DNA from: Chryseobacterium sp. KLBC 52
GTDB taxonomy: Bacteria; Bacteroidota; Bacteroidia; Flavobacteriales; Weeksellaceae
Length of the DNA stretch: 64,000 nucleotides
Direction of reading: 5' to 3'
NCBI RefSeq assembly: GCF_003347605.1
Contig: NZ_QDFZ01000001.1
Span: 1-64,000, forward strand
Shown here: positions 61,333 through 64,000 of the stretch, one piece after another
Layout: every line of letters starts with the position of its first letter
Numbering within the stretch: the first letter of the stretch is position 1
Translations under genes and position numbers: made by a program
The notes under the pieces: model-generated
What the model saw: the letters and a program-made list of their open reading frames with translations, nothing else
Databases searched by the model: none
Told to the model about the DNA's origin: nothing

Positions 61333-62682
61333 ATGAAAAAATTAATTTTGTTAGCTGTAATTGGTCTGGGAATTGTTTCCTGTACCACTCAAAAAAATAT
61401 CCGGAAGATGACAGAACTGCCAAAAGATTGGAAACATACTACAAATATCTACGAAGTAAACATAAGACAATATACTCAGGAAGGAACTTTCAAAGCATTT
61501 GCAAAAGAGATGCCCCGCCTGAAATCGATGGGAATAAAAACCCTTTGGTTCATGCCTATCACACCCATTGCCCAGCAGAACAAAAAAGGAAGTCTGGGAA
61601 GTCCGTATGCTGCGGCAGATTACACCTCTGTTAATCCGGAATTTGGTACACTACAGGATTTTAAGGATATGGTGAATGAAGCCCACCGATTAGGATTTAA
61701 AGTAATCATAGATTGGGTAGCCAATCACACAGGGTGGGACCACGTTTGGACAAAAACACACCCTGAATTTTATCTTAAAGATCCTGACGGAAAATTCCAT
61801 ATTGCTTCCGGAATGGATGATATTATTGAATTGGATTATAAAAACCAGGAAATGCGACAGGCTATGATAGATGCTATGAAGTTCTGGGTGCAGGAAACCA
61901 ATATCGACGGATTCCGATGTGACCTTGCTTCATGGGTAGAAGTTGATTTCTGGGAACAGGCACGTCCTGAAGTGGAAAAAGTGAAACCCCTTTTCTGGTT
62001 GGGAGAATTTGATGAGTTGGAAAGTCCCGAATATGGTAAAGTTTTTGACGCCAGTTATTCCTGGAAATGGATGCATAAATCTGCCGACTATTACAAAAAT
62101 AATGAACCTCTTCAGGAATTAAAAGATCTTCTGAGACAGTATTCCAATATCGGAGATACCTCAATGCGAGCCTGGTTTACCACAAATCATGATGAAAACT
62201 CGTGGAACGGAACCGAATATGAGAAATATGGAGTGATCACCAAGCCTATGGCAGTATTCTCTGCCACATGGAATGGTGTACCGCTATTATACTCAGGACA
62301 GGAACTTCCCAATATGAAGAGATTGGAATTTTTCGAGAAAGATGTTATCAAGTGGACGAATACGTATCAGGTTGCTGATTTCTATAAAACACTATTGGAT
62401 TTAAAAGCTTCCAATCCAGCCTTAAGAGGCGGAGATGCTAATGTAACAACCTATCTTCTCAATACGACAGCCAATGATAAAATTCTCGCTTATGTAAGGA
62501 AAAATGGAAAAGATGAAGTGCTGGTAGTACTGAACATGTCAAAAGAACCGGTTAATTTCTCCATTGAAGACGACCATCTGTCCGGAACATTCAGAAATAT
62601 TTTTGATAAAACAAAAAGAGATTTCAGCAACGGAAAAGACTTCAGTTTCAAAGTTTCTGATTATGCCGTATTTGAAAAATAA
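61333..62682 (+). CDS. Alpha-amylase family (GH13) lipoprotein
   Basis: 449 residues from the ATG at 61333 (MKKLILLAVIGLGIVSC); the frame is open to 61195 but only this start gives a lipobox (GIVSC, C17). GH13 signatures: DWVANHTGWDH, the nucleophile in IDGFRCDLAS (D197), the acid in FWLGEFDE (E225) and TTNHDENSWNG (H286/D287). It hydrolyses alpha-glucans; envelope-anchored, likely periplasmic or surface. Not in a starch-utilisation operon, as no SusC/D is near. Confidence 0.9.
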   Translation: MKKLILLAVIGLGIVSCTTQKNIRKMTELPKDWKHTTNIYEVNIRQYTQEGTFKAFAKEMPRLKSMGIKTLWFMPITPIAQQNKKGSLGSPYAAADYTSVNPEFGTLQDFKDMVNEAHRLGFKVIIDWVANHTGWDHVWTKTHPEFYLKDPDGKFHIASGMDDIIELDYKNQEMRQAMIDAMKFWVQETNIDGFRCDLASWVEVDFWEQARPEVEKVKPLFWLGEFDELESPEYGKVFDASYSWKWMHKSADYYKNNEPLQELKDLLRQYSNIGDTSMRAWFTTNHDENSWNGTEYEKYGVITKPMAVFSATWNGVPLLYSGQELPNMKRLEFFEKDVIKWTNTYQVADFYKTLLDLKASNPALRGGDANVTTYLLNTTANDKILAYVRKNGKDEVLVVLNMSKEPVNFSIEDDHLSGTFRNIFDKTKRDFSNGKDFSFKVSDYAVFEK

Positions 62683-62750
62683 AAAGCAATGCCTTTGAAA
62701 CTTAGCTTAAACAGTAAATTTTAACAATTTGTCTTTAAAGGTGCTCAATT

Positions 62751-62810
62751 CCCCTCCGCTGGAGGGGTGTCAAAATCTATGATTTTGACGGGGTGGTTTA
62801 TCTGCCCGCA
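62751..62810. repeat. CCCCTCC...GGGGTGGTTT dispersed flavobacterial repeat
   Basis: CCCCTCC-GCT-GGAGGGG (62751-62767) is followed by GTCAAAATC-TAT-GATTTTGAC (62769-62789) and GGGGTGGTTT. This double-hairpin string resembles repeats seen widely in flavobacterial genomes. It precedes the Gre-like gene. Confidence 0.7.
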
Positions 62811-62828
62811 ATAAAAAACAATCATCCA

Positions 62829-63269
62829 ATGAACAAACAGGAAATAATCAATATCATAAAAGCAAAAGCGGCAGACAAAATCCGGTATTTTGAAAATCTT
62901 ATTGCAGAAACAAGAGCTTCCAACAACGATACGAAAAGCTCAATGGGGGACAAATATGAAACCGGAAGAGAAATGCTTCAGCAGGAAATCAATAATCTGC
63001 AGAGACAGTTGAATGAGGTATTGAACCAGCAGGCTGTTTTGCAAAAAATAACATCTGATCCTTCAGAAAAAGTTCAGAACGGAGCTTTGGTAAAAACCGA
63101 TAAAGGACTCTTTTACGTAGCAGTTTCTATGGGAGAAATTGTTTTTGAAAACCAGAAAATCATGACCGTTTCTGCAGAATCTCCTTTGGTTAAAATCATG
63201 TATAGTAAAAAGGCAGGAGAAAATTTCATTGTCAACACCATTCATCAGACTATTGAAAATATATGGTAA
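62829..63269 (+). CDS. GreA/GreB-like C-terminal domain protein
   Basis: 146 residues from the ATG at 62829 (MNKQEIINIIKAK); the frame is open to 62793. A coiled-coil N-terminal half (about 1-80, EMLQQEINNLQRQLNEVLNQQAVL) is followed by VQNGALVKTDKGLFYVAVSMGEI and SAESPLVKIMYSKKAGENF, the SPLVK pattern of the Gre-factor C-terminal FKBP-like domain. May bind RNA polymerase. Sometimes misannotated as '3-oxoacyl-ACP synthase' in databases. Confidence 0.7.
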   Translation: MNKQEIINIIKAKAADKIRYFENLIAETRASNNDTKSSMGDKYETGREMLQQEINNLQRQLNEVLNQQAVLQKITSDPSEKVQNGALVKTDKGLFYVAVSMGEIVFENQKIMTVSAESPLVKIMYSKKAGENFIVNTIHQTIENIW

Positions 63270-63332
63270 AATTAAGATCTGTTAGATTGCAGATATACAG
63301 TTGTTTAATAGAAAATAAACATTGTCTCTATA

Positions 63333-63366
63333 AAAAGCATTCATAAAAGTGAGTGCTTTTTTTGTT
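63333..63366 (+). terminator. Terminator between Gre-like gene and thyA
   Basis: AAAAGCATTC (63333-63342) pairs with GAGTGCTTTT (63351-63360) with one G-U, followed by TTTG. Confidence 0.78.
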
Positions 63367-63375
63367 GGTTTTTAC

Positions 63376-63383
63376 TAAATTTG
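63376..63383 (+). promoter_or_regulatory. Candidate -7 box of thyA
   Basis: TAAATTTG matches TAnnTTTG, 21 bp before the ATG at 63405. Confidence 0.5.
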
Positions 63384-63404
63384 GAACTTAAAATCTCATT
63401 CAAA

Positions 63405-64000
63405 ATGCAAAACTACCTGGATCTTTTACAGCATATTTTAGACAACGGAACTGATAAAACCGACAGAACAGGCACTGGAACAAGAAGTGTTTTCGGTTAT
63501 CAGCTGAGGTATGATCTGTCTAAAGGATTTCCTTTGGTAACCACAAAAAAAGTGCATTTGAAATCCATTATCTATGAATTGCTTTGGTTTCTGAAAGGAG
63601 ATACCAATATTAAGTATCTTAAAGATAACGGAGTAAGCATATGGGATGAATGGGCCAATGAAAATGGAGATCTGGGACCTGTCTACGGAGCGCAGTGGAG
63701 AAGCTGGAGTGGAGCAGACGGAAAAGTGGTAGATCAGATTACAGAAGTAATCGATCAGATCAAAAAAAATCCGGATTCCAGAAGACTGATCGTATCAGCC
63801 TGGAATGTGGCAGAAATTCCTAACATGGCTTTGGCTCCTTGTCACGCTTTATTCCAGTTTTATGTAGCTGATGGTAAATTATCCTTACAGCTATATCAGA
63901 GAAGTGCCGACGTTTTCCTTGGCGTACCCTTCAATATTGCAAGTTATGCACTACTGTTGATGATGGTAGCCCAGGTTTGTGATCTTGAAGTAGGAGATTA
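63405..64000 (+). CDS. thyA: Thymidylate synthase, 3' part beyond window
   Basis: Starts at the ATG 63405 ([15 protein letters not shown]) and runs off the window after about 198 of an expected 264 residues. [12 protein letters not shown] (about 20-31) holds the phosphate-binding Arg, [20 protein letters not shown] covers the folate region, and the catalytic cysteine is C146 in [11 protein letters not shown], the same number as in E. coli Thy[19 protein letters not shown] follows. It makes dTMP from dUMP with methylene-tetrahydrofolate. The dihydrofolate reductase gene commonly follows but is outside. Confidence 0.96.
   Translation, partial: MQNYLDLLQHILDNGTDKTDRTGTGTRSVFGYQLRYDLSKGFPLVTTKKVHLKSIIYELLWFLKGDTNIKYLKDNGVSIWDEWANENGDLGPVYGAQWRSWSGADGKVVDQITEVIDQIKKNPDSRRLIVSAWNVAEIPNMALAPCHALFQFYVADGKLSLQLYQRSADVFLGVPFNIASYALLLMMVAQVCDLEVGD

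Overview
The window is a low-GC bacterial chromosome segment from the Bacteroidota, most likely Chryseobacterium or a close relative in the Weeksellaceae. This rests on gldB/gldC gliding genes, T9SS C-terminal sorting domains on two secreted proteins, a PafA-type phosphatase, a Bacteroidota-type T6SS spike cluster, GG-leader 'bacteriocin-like' peptide style, TAnnTTTG promoter -7 boxes and near absence of Shine-Dalgarno sequences. No rRNA, tRNA or CRISPR was seen. Genus is inference; no database was searched.

Layout. 1-1.0 kb: a REP-associated tyrosine transposase (RAYT) with its hairpin repeats and a tandemly duplicated 3' end. 1.0-4.4 kb: small accessory genes, including a Cys-rich GG-leader peptide. 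4.5-10.6 kb: PafA phosphatase, a TPR/AraC regulator pair and a T9SS cargo. 10.7-13.9 kb: a cobalamin riboswitch controlling a TonB receptor and a beta-propeller lipoprotein (BtuB/BtuG-like). 14-23.7 kb: housekeeping genes (cca, tsaC, a transsulfuration enzyme, gldC, gldB, nadE) with GNAT enzymes and a second HUH transposase between composite palindromic repeats. 23.7-25.6 kb: a barnase-archaemetzincin-barstar group interrupted by a GIY-YIG nuclease inside an inverted repeat. 25.9-27.9 kb: cdd, an Old Yellow Enzyme and a DUF2752 protein.

28.1-42.5 kb is the main accessory region: T6SS tube protein (TssD/Hcp), VgrG, a tiny post-VgrG protein, a DUF2931 lipoprotein, a DUF2235 lipase effector, a cytosolic LysM protein, a DUF4280 PAAR-like tip, an 886-residue protein with an internal OmpA domain, then putative immunity proteins and a GIDE-LemA membrane trio. 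No sheath, baseplate or ClpV gene is present, so this is a spike/effector island served by a T6SS encoded elsewhere.

42.6-53.6 kb: a secreted endonuclease I, small lipoproteins, ACC-deaminase-like enzyme, glucosaminidase, hemL, and two paralogous amidohydrolases flanking an AraC regulator. 54-60.4 kb: a beta-helix lipoprotein and a TonB receptor, divergent from a PhoB/PhoR-like two-component pair. 60.5-64 kb: an acidic-tailed pRiA4b ORF-3-like protein, a GH13 lipoprotein, a GreA/B-like protein and the 5' part of thyA, cut by the window end.

The intergenic DNA is rich in dispersed repeats: a GGGCTTTAGCCC palindrome family at five loci, a TGATGAAT/ATTCGAGTTTTGAG family at three or four loci, and several isolated long palindromes.
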